This document shows positions 11,055-21,436 of a DNA stretch of 64,000 bases, one piece after another (within the stretch, counting starts at the first letter, position 1; every line of letters begins with the position of its first letter). The DNA comes from Dichetophora obliterata. Taxonomy: Eukaryota > Arthropoda > Insecta > Diptera > Sciomyzidae. The notes below the pieces were generated by a model. The model was not told the DNA's origin, did no database searches, and worked only from the letters and a program-made list of their open reading frames with translations. The stretch covers positions 172,709,827 through 172,773,826 of the forward strand of contig OY986435.1 of NCBI GenBank assembly GCA_963920525.1, in the 5' to 3' direction. The position numbers were made by a program, and so were the translations under genes.

Positions 11055-11178
11055 ATGACTAGCCCAATAATACGACCTCCCGTCCTCAACCCAAATCCAC
11101 AACCTGCTCCTTCTGATAACCCTCAGAGAAGCGCAGTTGTAAGCCCAGACTTAGAGACACTTATTAGTTCAATGGTAC
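11055..11178 (+). pseudogene. gag: Gypsy-like gag, first ~41 codons, cut by the R1-clade LINE
   Basis: The frame starts ATG-Thr-Ser-Pro-Ile-Ile with a proline-rich N terminus and is identical to the gag start in copy B. After the Ser-Ser-Met-Val-Gln codons at 11178 the sequence changes abruptly to the 3' end of the LINE on the minus strand. The reading frame that continues to 11303 is LINE sequence and not gag. Confidence 0.8.
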
Positions 11179-11735
11179 AGAAAATCCATAGTGTTTTACG
11201 TAGACACCTGCCGTTTAGGCTTAATTCTACGTTGCTCCATAGCATGGGACCGAAATATTGCGTCGGCCAACGCCCCTTTGAGAGTTCAAAGGTACCAAAT
11301 TAGCTAAATGTTATGATGACATGTCGCAACCCTTGGTAGGGGTGGAGGCCTATCTAAAACCTCTTCCGTACTCTGGGGTACGGCACCCGGTTTGAGAATG
11401 CAAACCTACACCGAGCTGAGTAGCTCTACCCGCGATATGGGTGATAAACACACAGCCACCACGAATCTCCCCGAAGGGCCGACCCAATCAGTCAACCTGG
11501 CATATGCCAAGGGGCTACTGACTGCCCGTGGTACCATCTTTTAAGTCTTTGGTCAGACCTCGAAGCATACTAAAAGCATACTCCTACCAGTTTTAGCTCA
11601 TCACAGCTCCGGACTGGTAACCAATAAAACAAAAATGGACAAATCAACAAAAAATCGAACAGCCACATTCACACACCATTCAATTTGGACCAACACATTC
11701 ACACAAAGCAGAACGAAAAAACGAATACATCAAAC

Positions 11736-14700
11736 TCAAAAACGCCTGGCACGCCGCCTCTCAAACACCTGACATGCATACTGATCCAACCTAGAAACTT
11801 GCTCACAAGAAGCGAGTGCGTTTATTAGGTCGAAATCCCCATTCTCACGTATCACACCCATTGCACGCAAATCACGAATGTCTTCATAAAAAGAACACTC
11901 ACGAAGAACATGCAACCAGTCCTCATAGACTGCCCCACAATCACACTCCGCAGTCACACTCAAGTTTCTCTCATGCAAGAAAGCATTGAGAGAACCATGC
12001 CCAGTCAAAAGGAAACCCAGACTCAAGCTAAAGCAAAAGTCAGGGCGACCATTCACAAACATAACATCACGTATAAATTTATACGTGACCCTTCCATTCA
12101 AAGATTCATCCCATCTAGATTGCCATCTAGACCTCACACACTCATTCAGCAAAGCCTTCCACTCACCCTCATTCATACGCCTTACGTCAGAGTGCGAAAC
12201 CCATTCAAACAATAAGGAGGGCACATCTTTCTTGATCCCATAAGTAACACAGAGTTGCATTACTACAAGATCAAGAGGAGGTACCCCCAACAACACTTGT
12301 AAAGCATCCGTAGATACTGTACGACACACAGGCATACACCCAATCATAATGGCTCTCTGACAAGAGAGTATCTTTCGATATCCCACAGCAGACCTGACCA
12401 CGTGACCCCATACAGGAGCACCAAAAGTCGCGCAAGCAACAAATAGGCCCCCATACATAAGCCGCACAGCCCGCCTACTGAGGCCCCATTCACTCCTTAG
12501 CAGACGACGCACACACCCCACGACCGACAATAATCGGCCCTTCAATGTCACCAGATGGGCAACAAAGTTCATACGTTCAGACATAGTTATCCCCAAATAC
12601 TTGACTTCAGTCGCATATCTGAGGCTAACCCCATTCGCTCTTACACATGGATTTCGACGCAACGATAACCTGCCTTTCAGCAGCATCGTCACAGTCTTGT
12701 CCATGGCCACACTCACACCAACACCCCTCCCCCAATCGCACACCATGCCCATGGCCGCACATGCCCTAGCCTCCAGCTCAGCACGAGACTGGCCTTCAAC
12801 CAAGACAAGGAGGTCATCAGCATACGCACAACATTCATACAGTTGACGAAGCCGCCTCAGCAATGGATCCATCATGAGGTTCCAAATGAATGGACCACAG
12901 ATAGACCCCTGCGGACAGCCCCGAACAACATCCATCCACACACATTGGTTTATACCAACAACACATGCACGCCTGCCAGAAAAATAACTCCTCCAGAGCT
13001 TAATTTCCTGGCACCCAATCACACTCAACCTATCTAAAACCTTCTCCCAGCATAGATAGTCGAAAGCCCCCTTGAAGTCAACAAATAACCCCAAGACATA
13101 CTTGGAGCTACTTACCGCAACAACATTCTTTACAAACATCCACGCATCAATCACACTTTTGCCCTTACGAAAACCAAATTGATTTTCGCAAAGGCTCGCA
13201 TTCACACAATCAAGAAGTCGTTCCACCATAACCCTTTCCAGCACTTTTCCAAGCACCGGAAGTAAGCTAATACCCCGATAGGAGCGAGGATTGCTCCTCA
13301 ACCTATCAGGCGACTTCAAGAGCACAATCACTCTTGCTTCCTTCCACACAGTGGGGAAGTAAGCCTCAGACACACACTTTGCATACATAGCCTCGAGATA
13401 CTCAGGAATAACCTTCCAGATGGCTTTACCCATCTCTCCAGTCATACCATCCATACCAGGAGACTTCCGACTTCGCAAAAGACTGATACCATACTCAATC
13501 TCGTCCCCCCTCAAAGACGGAGGATCCAACTCTTCTCTGGATTGAGAAGAGATTTCACCCTCCGATCTCGGAAAGAACGAGCTCAACAAAGCATGGACAC
13601 AATCACTCCATTCAGACAGAATGGTATCGCCAAGACGAATACAATTCACATCTGTAGATCTGCCCCGCCCACGACATATTTTATATGCCATGCACCATGG
13701 GTCATCTCTACAGCGGTACACAAAGTCTCTCCATTCTTTCTCTTTCACACTTACAAGCATATGCTTGTACTCACTCAAACATTCCCTATATCGCTGTCTA
13801 TGCTGGAGCACTTCAGGATCCCCAACCACTCTAGCCCTTTGGAATCTCTTCCTTAGACGTCTGAGTAGCCTCCTTTTTACCCCCAACTCCCTAGTCCACC
13901 ACTTCACTCTGCCACGATTTGCCACTTGACACCTCGTAAGCAAAGCGTCGTTGGCACCCTCAACCCAATCACACAACAGAGCAATTTGCTCATCCACATT
14001 CATACATCTAAAGTGTTCAATTGGAACGCTCATGGCCATTTCATAAAGAAATACACCATAAACATCCCAATTGACACCACGTGTGCGCCATCGCTTCAAA
14101 TTCACCCGATCACGCAACACTCGCTCGTAAGTAAGCACAACCTCAATAAGGTTATGATCACTCACACCACATCCACCTCTCACTCTCCATTCAAACTCAA
14201 ACATACCGAAGGCTAAGCTGTTACCGATTGTAACATCGATATCACTCACCCCTCTTGGCCCATCGAACGTATACCACTGGCTTGGCTCATTCAACACACA
14301 CAAACACCTACTCAAACACCATTCACTCAGCATCTCACCCCTAATGTGGTTCTGGTAACCAGACGCATGTCTGGGTGCCTTACTGAACCACATAGGAGAT
14401 GATGCATTCGCATCCAAACCCAGGACCAGTGGCTTGCTACTCGCAAGTAATAGCAAGGAGTCCATATACGCAAGATATGGCTCAAGAGGATCACCGAACT
14501 TGCAATACAAGCTCGCCAGATACACACTTCCAAACACACCATCCACACACACACACACACCCCACTCACTCACACTCACAACCATGCATTCAACATCAAT
14601 GTCATTAACAATCACAGCAGAATTGCACCTCGTATCAGGAAATACCCTCAAAGTAGAAGGTAAGCCCCGTAAACAACCATTGGCTGAGTACGGCTCCTGA

Positions 14701-14801
14701 ACAAGAGCAAAGCCGATGCGACCATCAAGCATCAATGCACCCAAATCACACATAGCAGCATATGCACCCTGACAGTTGAGCTGAAGTATTTTCACACTCA
14801 T
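11736..14801 (-). CDS. R1-clade ORF2: AP-type endonuclease and reverse transcriptase
   Basis: I take the ATG at 14801, giving about 1021 residues; the frame is open a little further upstream but that lies in ORF1. The N terminus is an apurinic-type endonuclease: Leu-Asn-Cys-Gln at about residue 8, Gln-Glu-Pro-Tyr near 37, Leu-Asp-Ala-Asn-Ala near 130 and Ser-Asp-His-Asn near 217. This nicks the target for priming. The reverse transcriptase follows, with Phe-Val-Asp-Phe-Lys-Gly-Ala-Phe-Asp near 575, Pro-Gln-Gly-Ser near 625 and Tyr-Ala-Asp-Asp near 658. The C terminus carries a Cys-x-Cys...His...Cys finger (CDCG...WLHVLREC). Key residues are all present, so it could be active. ORF1 ends TAG one base before this ATG (TAG-A-ATG), which suggests termination-reinitiation. 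Confidence 0.88.
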   Translation of the reverse strand: MSVKILQLNCQGAYAAMCDLGALMLDGRIGFALVQEPYSANGCLRGLPSTLRVFPDTRCNSAVIVNDIDVECMVVSVSEWGVCVCVDGVFGSVYLASLYCKFGDPLEPYLAYMDSLLLLASSKPLVLGLDANASSPMWFSKAPRHASGYQNHIRGEMLSEWCLSRCLCVLNEPSQWYTFDGPRGVSDIDVTIGNSLAFGMFEFEWRVRGGCGVSDHNLIEVVLTYERVLRDRVNLKRWRTRGVNWDVYGVFLYEMAMSVPIEHFRCMNVDEQIALLCDWVEGANDALLTRCQVANRGRVKWWTRELGVKRRLLRRLRKRFQRARVVGDPEVLQHRQRYRECLSEYKHMLVSVKEKEWRDFVYRCRDDPWCMAYKICRGRGRSTDVNCIRLGDTILSEWSDCVHALLSSFFPRSEGEISSQSREELDPPSLRGDEIEYGISLLRSRKSPGMDGMTGEMGKAIWKVIPEYLEAMYAKCVSEAYFPTVWKEARVIVLLKSPDRLRSNPRSYRGISLLPVLGKVLERVMVERLLDCVNASLCENQFGFRKGKSVIDAWMFVKNVVAVSSSKYVLGLFVDFKGAFDYLCWEKVLDRLSVIGCQEIKLWRSYFSGRRACVVGINQCVWMDVVRGCPQGSICGPFIWNLMMDPLLRRLRQLYECCAYADDLLVLVEGQSRAELEARACAAMGMVCDWGRGVGVSVAMDKTVTMLLKGRLSLRRNPCVRANGVSLRYATEVKYLGITMSERMNFVAHLVTLKGRLLSVVGCVRRLLRSEWGLSRRAVRLMYGGLFVACATFGAPVWGHVVRSAVGYRKILSCQRAIMIGCMPVCRTVSTDALQVLLGVPPLDLVVMQLCVTYGIKKDVPSLLFEWVSHSDVRRMNEGEWKALLNECVRSRWQSRWDESLNGRVTYKFIRDVMFVNGRPDFCFSLSLGFLLTGHGSLNAFLHERNLSVTAECDCGAVYEDWLHVLRECSFYEDIRDLRAMGVIRENGDFDLINALASCEQVSRLDQYACQVFERRRARRF

Positions 14802-14802
14802 T

Positions 14803-16737
14803 CTAGTGTCTCGCTCTCGCCCTAGCCAGTACCGCACAATGCAGAGGGCACGCCTCCGTCAGCATGCGATGCGCAGAAGGTAAACCCTTAAACGCACAAT
14901 TGCGGCAATTCAACGGATTGCCGCACACCCTAGCAATGTGGCCAGACTGACCACAACAAGAGCAAACCACTTCCTTCACTCTACACTCACTCACCCTATG
15001 GTCCAAACTCATACAACGATAACATCCCAGGTGCTGCGTGTAAGCCCTCACAAAAAATGAGAACCACTTAATATAGCAACGGCCGACGTCGAGAAGGGAT
15101 TCCATGGCAGTGCCACAACCCTCCAGTATGACTGCCGAAACTCCATTATCTCCCACTTTCCATGGAGGACTGACCAGCTTAACACCCTTACGGAACTCAT
15201 CCTCAGTCATCTTGTCCTTGAGATTCATCTCATATAAATCACCCATGAACTCGTCAAGGGTAATTCGTGAGTGAACCCCCTGGACCACAACACGCTTATT
15301 CAGTCTTTTGTTGACCATTACGTCCAGACCGACTTCCGCGAACTTAACGTTCTTAGAAATACGGTCACGCTCAGCAATTGAAGGGGTACGAATAAGTGCC
15401 CCACCACCACGAATCGGCTTGACTTCATGGACCCGCACACCAAGTGTAGGACCAACCTTGTCAACGACGTCCTTGACCACCTCCTGAGGCGTAGCCCTGC
15501 CCTTGCTCTTCACAACCAGCGACCATGTTTCCACAACAGGCTTAGCCGGTGCAATCGGCACAGAGACAGGCACAGCAACTGCAGCAGGAGCCGCAGACGC
15601 CTTAACCCCCTTAACCCCCAATGCAGGAAAGCCTGCCAAAGGCAAATCACTTACTCTCGTTTGGGTTACATCCAAACGCCCCTTCAACCACTCGTTCTCA
15701 GCAATCAGGGACATCAGTATGATTTCATACTCCCCAGCAGTATCAATAATACTCCGGGCCAAATTGCCCTCCATGTTTGCCTCAAACACCGTCTTTACCA
15801 ATTCGCTGGTAACACCCTTCAACAAGACAAGAGGTGAATCCTCCCGCCCTGCAGTTACCCCAGGAGCAGACCTCCCAGACACCGCACCGCCAGTCAAGGG
15901 CACCTCGGTCAGCCGTCCTTTGGAATCACCTGACAAGCGACCACCAGTCAACGACGCACTCGATGCGACCACCCCTTTACCGGGGCAGACCACCTCAACC
16001 ACACCGCCAGACAATGGCACCCCGGTTGACCTCCCTCCAGACCCAACTGCGCCAGCCAAATTAAAACCAGACGCTGGTTTTCCCAACAGGGCATCACCTG
16101 TCACCGACACACCCCCCGGCAAGAACTCGTCAGACAAACCGTCCGACGAGGACCCGTCAGCCAGTGCCCCGCCAGACAAAAGCGAGCCTGCGGTCAACCC
16201 TCCGGAATTCCACCCCCTAGGCTTAGCCCCCTCCGATTTACCCCCAGACAACGGCACACTGCCCAGTAAGATCCCCTCCGTCATTCCGGTCGTATCGTCC
16301 GAGTTAGACTCCCCCAAAGGCCCCACCGGCAAGGTAGCCCCCTTCAATCCCCCAATTGGCTTCAACCCTTTCGGGTTTCCACCATCCGGACGATCTTTAG
16401 GGACGTCCCCAACTCCAGAAGAGCTCTTCGGCAAAGCCTCACCCTTCCCCTTACCAACGATAGCCGCTGCCTTCTTTTTCTTGCGAACGGACGGATTCCC
16501 CCCACACTTATCAACAACCGGACAATTCGCGCCCGATTCACCTCCAGCCTTCAACTCGGCAGAAGAAATGGATTTTATAATCCCATACTTCCCCTCACAC
16601 CTAATCCTATCCATCGAAGTCTCCGACTTCGCCTCCCTCGAGACCTCACCCAATCCCTTCTTCCTCGACCTCTTCAATCTCTTCAGCCTACCGTCAGGAG
16701 GCGACGCATCGCACCCTGACGCATCACTCGATGTCAT
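14803..16737 (-). CDS. R1-clade ORF1: gag-like nucleic-acid-binding protein
   Basis: From the ATG at 16737 the frame is about 644 residues. The first 300 residues are Gly-, Ser-, Pro- and Lys-rich with many degenerate repeats of Gly-Gly-x-Leu-type segments and are probably disordered. A conserved middle domain follows, then three CCHC knuckles near the C terminus: CYRCMSLDHRVSEC, CSCCGQSGHIARVC and a variant CRNC...H...C. This is the usual R1-clade ORF1 plan; the protein packages element RNA. The frame reads upstream to 16758 only with a non-ATG codon, so I prefer 16737. It ends one base before ORF2. Confidence 0.85.
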   Translation of the reverse strand: MTSSDASGCDASPPDGRLKRLKRSRKKGLGEVSREAKSETSMDRIRCEGKYGIIKSISSAELKAGGESGANCPVVDKCGGNPSVRKKKKAAAIVGKGKGEALPKSSSGVGDVPKDRPDGGNPKGLKPIGGLKGATLPVGPLGESNSDDTTGMTEGILLGSVPLSGGKSEGAKPRGWNSGGLTAGSLLSGGALADGSSSDGLSDEFLPGGVSVTGDALLGKPASGFNLAGAVGSGGRSTGVPLSGGVVEVVCPGKGVVASSASLTGGRLSGDSKGRLTEVPLTGGAVSGRSAPGVTAGREDSPLVLLKGVTSELVKTVFEANMEGNLARSIIDTAGEYEIILMSLIAENEWLKGRLDVTQTRVSDLPLAGFPALGVKGVKASAAPAAVAVPVSVPIAPAKPVVETWSLVVKSKGRATPQEVVKDVVDKVGPTLGVRVHEVKPIRGGGALIRTPSIAERDRISKNVKFAEVGLDVMVNKRLNKRVVVQGVHSRITLDEFMGDLYEMNLKDKMTEDEFRKGVKLVSPPWKVGDNGVSAVILEGCGTAMESLLDVGRCYIKWFSFFVRAYTQHLGCYRCMSLDHRVSECRVKEVVCSCCGQSGHIARVCGNPLNCRNCAFKGLPSAHRMLTEACPLHCAVLARARARH

Positions 16738-19124
16738 AATCAAGCCCTGTAGCCTCACCCCAACTATAAATGTATAGTTTAAAAACGCTCACAGGCAAAA
16801 AATTGGGAATTTCCTAAAAATCCCGAAAATCCCACGAAAAATCGGGTAAACTGGGATTTCCGAAAAAATCCCCAACCAAAAATCAAACAGTTGTGATATC
16901 CCGTGGGATTACACAAACGTTTCCACAACCTATCAGTCAAAAAGTTTGACAGTCAAAAGTTCGACAGTCAAACAGGGCCCCCTCAACAGTTTGAGAGTCA
17001 CCTCAAATTAACTCAACAGTTTGACAGTCACTGTAGTAACAGTTTGAAAGTCACTGGAGTAACAGTTTGAGAGGCACTGGAATAAATCGAACCCGAAAAA
17101 GTTTGAGAAGCACTGGAATAATCAAGTTTAGGAAGCACTGGAGTACTAACCCAAACCAAATACAACAACCGCCCGTGGGATGTAGTAGGTACACCCACCT
17201 CTCAGACAGACAGCCAACAGGTGGCCAAAAAGTCAAGTTTCAGGCAAGTTCAAGCAAGTACTGGAACAAGCTTCAGGCAAGTTCAAGCAAGTACTGGAAC
17301 AAGAATCACGTGACAACAACTAAAGTGACGCCGATAACGGCACACTCAAAGAATGTGCTGCACTCAATAACCTTGCTACTATAAAAGCAACAAAAAATCA
17401 CAGAATACAGCAACAAAATACAAGCAATTAGCTTCAAATCAAATAAAATACAATATATTTAGTAAAATGGCAAGGAAAACTCACCTGAAACTAATATATT
17501 ATATTAACAACACTATATAATTTCACCCGGATGAAATACTTCCACTATAAGCGCACACAATTTAAAGAAAAACTTTAATAAAGCACACACTTTAAAAAAC
17601 ACGTCTAACCAGCTCGAGAGCACAATCAATTATCGTTTTATTCCCTCTTAAAATTAGATCTTAACAAATGGTTGCATTAAAATATTTTGCAAGAAATATG
17701 AATAAAATAATCTGTGCTACTTGAGCCCACTACATTTGAGTTTTAAGTTTAAGTTTAAGCTCTAACAACTGCTCTATTAAGTCATATGAAGAAATGACAA
17801 ACATGCATAAGAACTCTGCCTTCTTAGAGTATGTATTCAACATGTATTTAATATTATTCCACGTTTCATTAAAAACTTCTACTATTTTAATTTAAGTTTA
17901 ATTCTTATAAAACAAATACTAAGAAATGCTTAATTCCAGCAATTGGAATAAAAATTAGTCAAAGATTTTTTACTGTGTGTTATGAATGATCTCTAAATAT
18001 TTCATGCCATTTGGAGCAAAACTCTTAAAGCTATCGACTATGGAACACTGCTAGTCTTTTGCAGGCTCAGGTATTGAACTTCCAATCCATTTTTAACAAA
18101 ACTGTATTTTAACTCAGTTGCCAAAAATACACACAAGCTACCACTATTTGATTTTTTTAAAAATCACAAAGGTTTGCTTTCTTTCAGACCCCTTGTCTTC
18201 TTACAAAGGTTTTATAAAATTACAAGCTTGATGTGCTGCATGATATTTTTCCTTCTTAAAGTTTTGAAAATATTGTGCAGCACCTTAGCCGTTTTAAAAT
18301 GCAAATATAGTAAAAGAACAAACAAAATTAACCCACCTAAAATCTCAAAAATTGGTGTTGCTAATAATTCAAACAATATGTTTTGACCATTTTCTTAAAA
18401 GTTTTGAAATTTTTCTTTGTTTGTCTATTCAATGACCAAAACAGTCATACCTACGGACATGTTTATCAACAAGTTATGCCTATAACCGTTTATCAACATA
18501 ATCGTTGAAACACCATCATAGCCTTACATCTTTTTTGTCAGCGCTATTTGGATGATGTTTCTTTTAAATATTGTCAATTATTGATTTCGTTCTTTGCTAA
18601 CAAAAATTAAAGTTTTTACAAGATTTGTTTTTAAAACAACCTTGAACTTACACGTTTTAACAATTTGCCTTTGTTCGCTCACAAAAACTGACGCCTTTTT
18701 TATTGAAACTTAATAATGTATCAGACACCGTGGCAAAAAATATGATTCGATTTTAATGATTTTATATGTAGATTGAACTTGGCCTTAAACACCTACCACT
18801 ATTTTTCAAGTGTTCTTCAGCTCTGCACTAGCAATTGTATGGAGCGGAAGAGCATATTTTTTTTAAAAAAACTTAACTTACACTGAGGTCAAATTTAAAG
18901 TTCACAATAAAGTTATTTATTACTGAAGAACATTAACTTTACAGGTAACTATTGAAGTTGTATTAAGACTTTTTTTATTTTATGCAGCATTTGTTCAACG
19001 TAACTTTTTTTTAATATATTAGACACTTAAATGTTTCATCACTGTATTTAATGAGCCCGGGGTGCTGTAGTAAGCACATTTAAAATAATTACTTGAAGCA
19101 AACTTTATATAAAATTATCTGTTA

Positions 19125-19597
19125 GGCCTTTTCCACATGGAGAAATTGAAAACTAATGCAACTGCAACAAAAGTTGCTAACCAATGTATTTATACCGAAA
19201 CCTTCACATGAAACAACTTGTACTCAACAAGTTTTTAACGCATTCGCAACCAGTTCCATGCAACACGGCGTGCTGCAATTTGAGTCGGCGATTTGTTACG
19301 TTTCCGATTTGTGTTGTGTGCTATGAAAATAATTAATCAGCTAATAAATATGAATTAAGTGCTGGAAGTGAAGAAATAACTTTTTTTATCCTAAATTAAT
19401 TTTTTATATCTATTTAACAAAGCTTCCATTAAATAAGTGTTTGTTTTGTTGTGAATTTTTCAATGTTGCGTTGCGACGTGACTTGCTCATCTGAAAGCAT
19501 AGGTTGCAGTTCAGTTTAAAATTGAAGTGTTTTGAAACTTTTTAAGCTGTTGCGTTGCAGTTGCATTAGTTTTCAATTTCTCCATGTGGAAAAGGCC
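19125..19597. mobile_element. 473 bp MITE, TTA target duplication, with known empty site
   Basis: The element has 44 bp perfect inverted ends that begin GGCCTTTTCCACATGGAGAA and a TTA on both sides (19122-19124, 19598-19600). Copy A has the unoccupied target at about 9223 with a single TTA, so the boundaries are certain. The subterminal block AATGCAACTGCAAC reappears with variation. No open frame is meaningful. TTA target and GG-start fit PIF/Harbinger. Confidence 0.9.
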
Positions 19598-20115
19598 TTA
19601 GACTGAATTATCAGAATATTGCAAAAGCTTCATAACCGTCCAAATGTGCTGCATAAAGCACATTTTAATGACTTGAGTAAAAGCATTGCCAGTCTGAGTT
19701 GACATTTATTGCATCTTAATGCTTTAAATTTGCTAAACTTTAAAGAACAAATATGCTATTTTTTGAAACAATCAAATATTTTTTGTAAAAGTTTTAGGGC
19801 CTAACATTATTTCGAAGAAAGTTTTTTGCAATTAATCTACACTATTATATAAAAGGATACTTACGAAATTTTATTCCAGGTAAGCTCGGTAATCGCTGAA
19901 CCGATTTAGATAATTCTTTCTTTATTCAATTCATATGATAATTTTCAGTGTCATAGTTTGCCAAGTTTTTCGAAAAATCTATTCTTTAATTCTTACAAAA
20001 TTTACGCATTTTATTTGATGCATTCAACATGCAGCGCATTACTATACAACAGTGATCCTCACAGCCTATGCCCGCGAGCATTTGAGCTTTTGTGTTTAAA
20101 AGCTTTCTGTATATA

Positions 20116-20417
20116 AGTTAATAACCTTCCTTACAAAACGTAGAGTGCAACACGCTTATAACATTTATGCTGACGATATGTCTGCAGCTCATCCGCTCCC
20201 AAGCATATCGTGGGATCGTAATGTCAGCAACTTACCTGTCCAAGTAAAAAACAACAATCAACGATGGCAGAGACCGCGGAGAGACTGTGGCAGCTTTTAG
20301 GGTAGGAATAGAATAAAAATCATCGTAAAAATTAATTATATTTTACTGCTCCATGAATAAAGGTCGTTTGACCAAAAAATATATTTTTTATTCTTTTAAT
20401 AAACGAAAGTTTTAACT
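20116..20417 (+). mobile_element. 5' LTR of gypsy-like element, copy B
   Basis: Same AGTTAA...TTAACT-bounded 302 bp interval as in copy A, directly followed by the primer site. It shows no obvious divergence from copy A. Confidence 0.55.
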
Positions 20418-20434
20418 GGCACCCAACGTGGGGC
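20417..20434 (+). promoter_or_regulatory. Primer-binding site, tRNA-Lys, copy B
   Basis: TGGCACCCAACGTGGGGC, with the same single mismatch to tRNA-Lys(CUU) as copy A, so the mismatch predates the duplication. Confidence 0.75.
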
Positions 20435-21436
20435 CCAGATCGTGTCTTAGTGAAGTGTAAATATAAGCCCTCAAGAAGTGCAATAAATCTCCAGAAGCCC
20501 TCAAGAAGTGCAACGGAAAAAATCTTCACAAGGTAACGAGAATTTAAAAAATATCCAGAAGCCCTCAAGAAGCGCAAAGGAAAAATTCTCGTTGTCATAA
20601 AGCAGATCTGGATTCAGAACCATCACTCATCATCAAAATTCGTAGCGAATAGGCACTTCAAAGTACATCCGTAGGAGCCCAGTCCCCGCAGAGGAATTTT
20701 TAACCAGCTGACAGACGGGAACGATCCAGGACGTCGGTGCACGCATGATGTGGATTATATTATTGTAAGTAGTTTTAAGTGATCATCAGAAATTTAAAAA
20801 ATTTAGTGAAAAATTTACGTATTTAAGAAATTCTAAATGTGCTAGAAATGGAATTAAATAAGTGGAAAATTTAAAAAGAAAAGAAAAATATTTTAAAGGA
20901 GTGAATAAAAGAAACGATAAATAAAATAATTAACACTGTGATCGCAACTCCAGATCCTCCAGTGTATGAAAAATTAATATATAAACCAAATACATCTATA
21001 TATGTATCAATAAAGATAAAAAGTGTGAACACACAACTTAAATAATTTAATAAAATAACAGGAGTTTAACAACACTGCGACTCTGGAAACAGACCCTCCA
21101 GTGTATAAAGAAAAGAAATTAAACTAAGCAAAATAAAAAATTTTTTAGTTACAATAAATTCAAATTTTTAAATAAATAGAAAGAATAGATCATACTCAAC
21201 TATCGAACTGCAAAGTTATAGCACAAAAAGCTGGACCTTCCAGTTATAAATTATATAAATATCAAATAAAATAAAATTAATTAAAACTTATAATACAAAT
21301 AAAATAGAAATAATAGATTATTTGAGATCTTTTCTTCTCATTTATTTATTTGAAATCATATTAATATCTTTCGAATCGAAGCAAGTAATATTTCTAATTA
21401 TTTAAGCCAAAGCAAAAATAAATTTTTTTATTAAAA

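Larger units (their letters stand above)
7723..11178. repeat. Copy A of a 3.45 kb direct repeat
   Basis: From ATTATCGTTTTATTCCC at 7723 to GGTACAG at 11178 the sequence repeats almost base for base at 17633-21561, apart from a 473 bp insertion in the second copy. I saw only scattered substitutions, for example at 8214 (GCTAAA versus GCCAAA) and near 9477 (GGATTC versus GGATAC). The repeat contains about 2 kb of non-coding sequence, then a gypsy-like LTR, primer site, leader and the first ~41 gag codons. Its left edge is not an LTR edge, so this is a duplication of a locus and not two insertions of one element. Confidence 0.9.
11179..17632 (-). mobile_element. R1-clade non-LTR retrotransposon, apparently full length
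   Basis: The element lies on the minus strand with its 5' end at 17632 and 3' end at 11179. It has an ~895 bp 5' UTR, ORF1, ORF2 and a 557 bp 3' UTR, with no poly-A tail, as often in the R1 clade. Base composition is clearly richer in G+C than the surrounding AT-rich DNA. Both long frames are open, so the copy looks young. It is bracketed exactly by the two copies of the 3.45 kb repeat. The 5' UTR contains several CAACAGTTTGA(C/G)AGTCAC repeats at about 16920-17080 and a CAAGTTCAAGCAAGTACTGG duplication near 17240-17300. Which specific R1 family (R1, RT, Waldo and others) cannot be decided here. Confidence 0.8.

Noticed and set aside
15503..16777. A 424-codon plus-strand open frame, proline-rich
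   Set aside because: It lies antisense to R1-clade ORF1 and mirrors its Gly/Ser-rich codons; it has no domain of its own.
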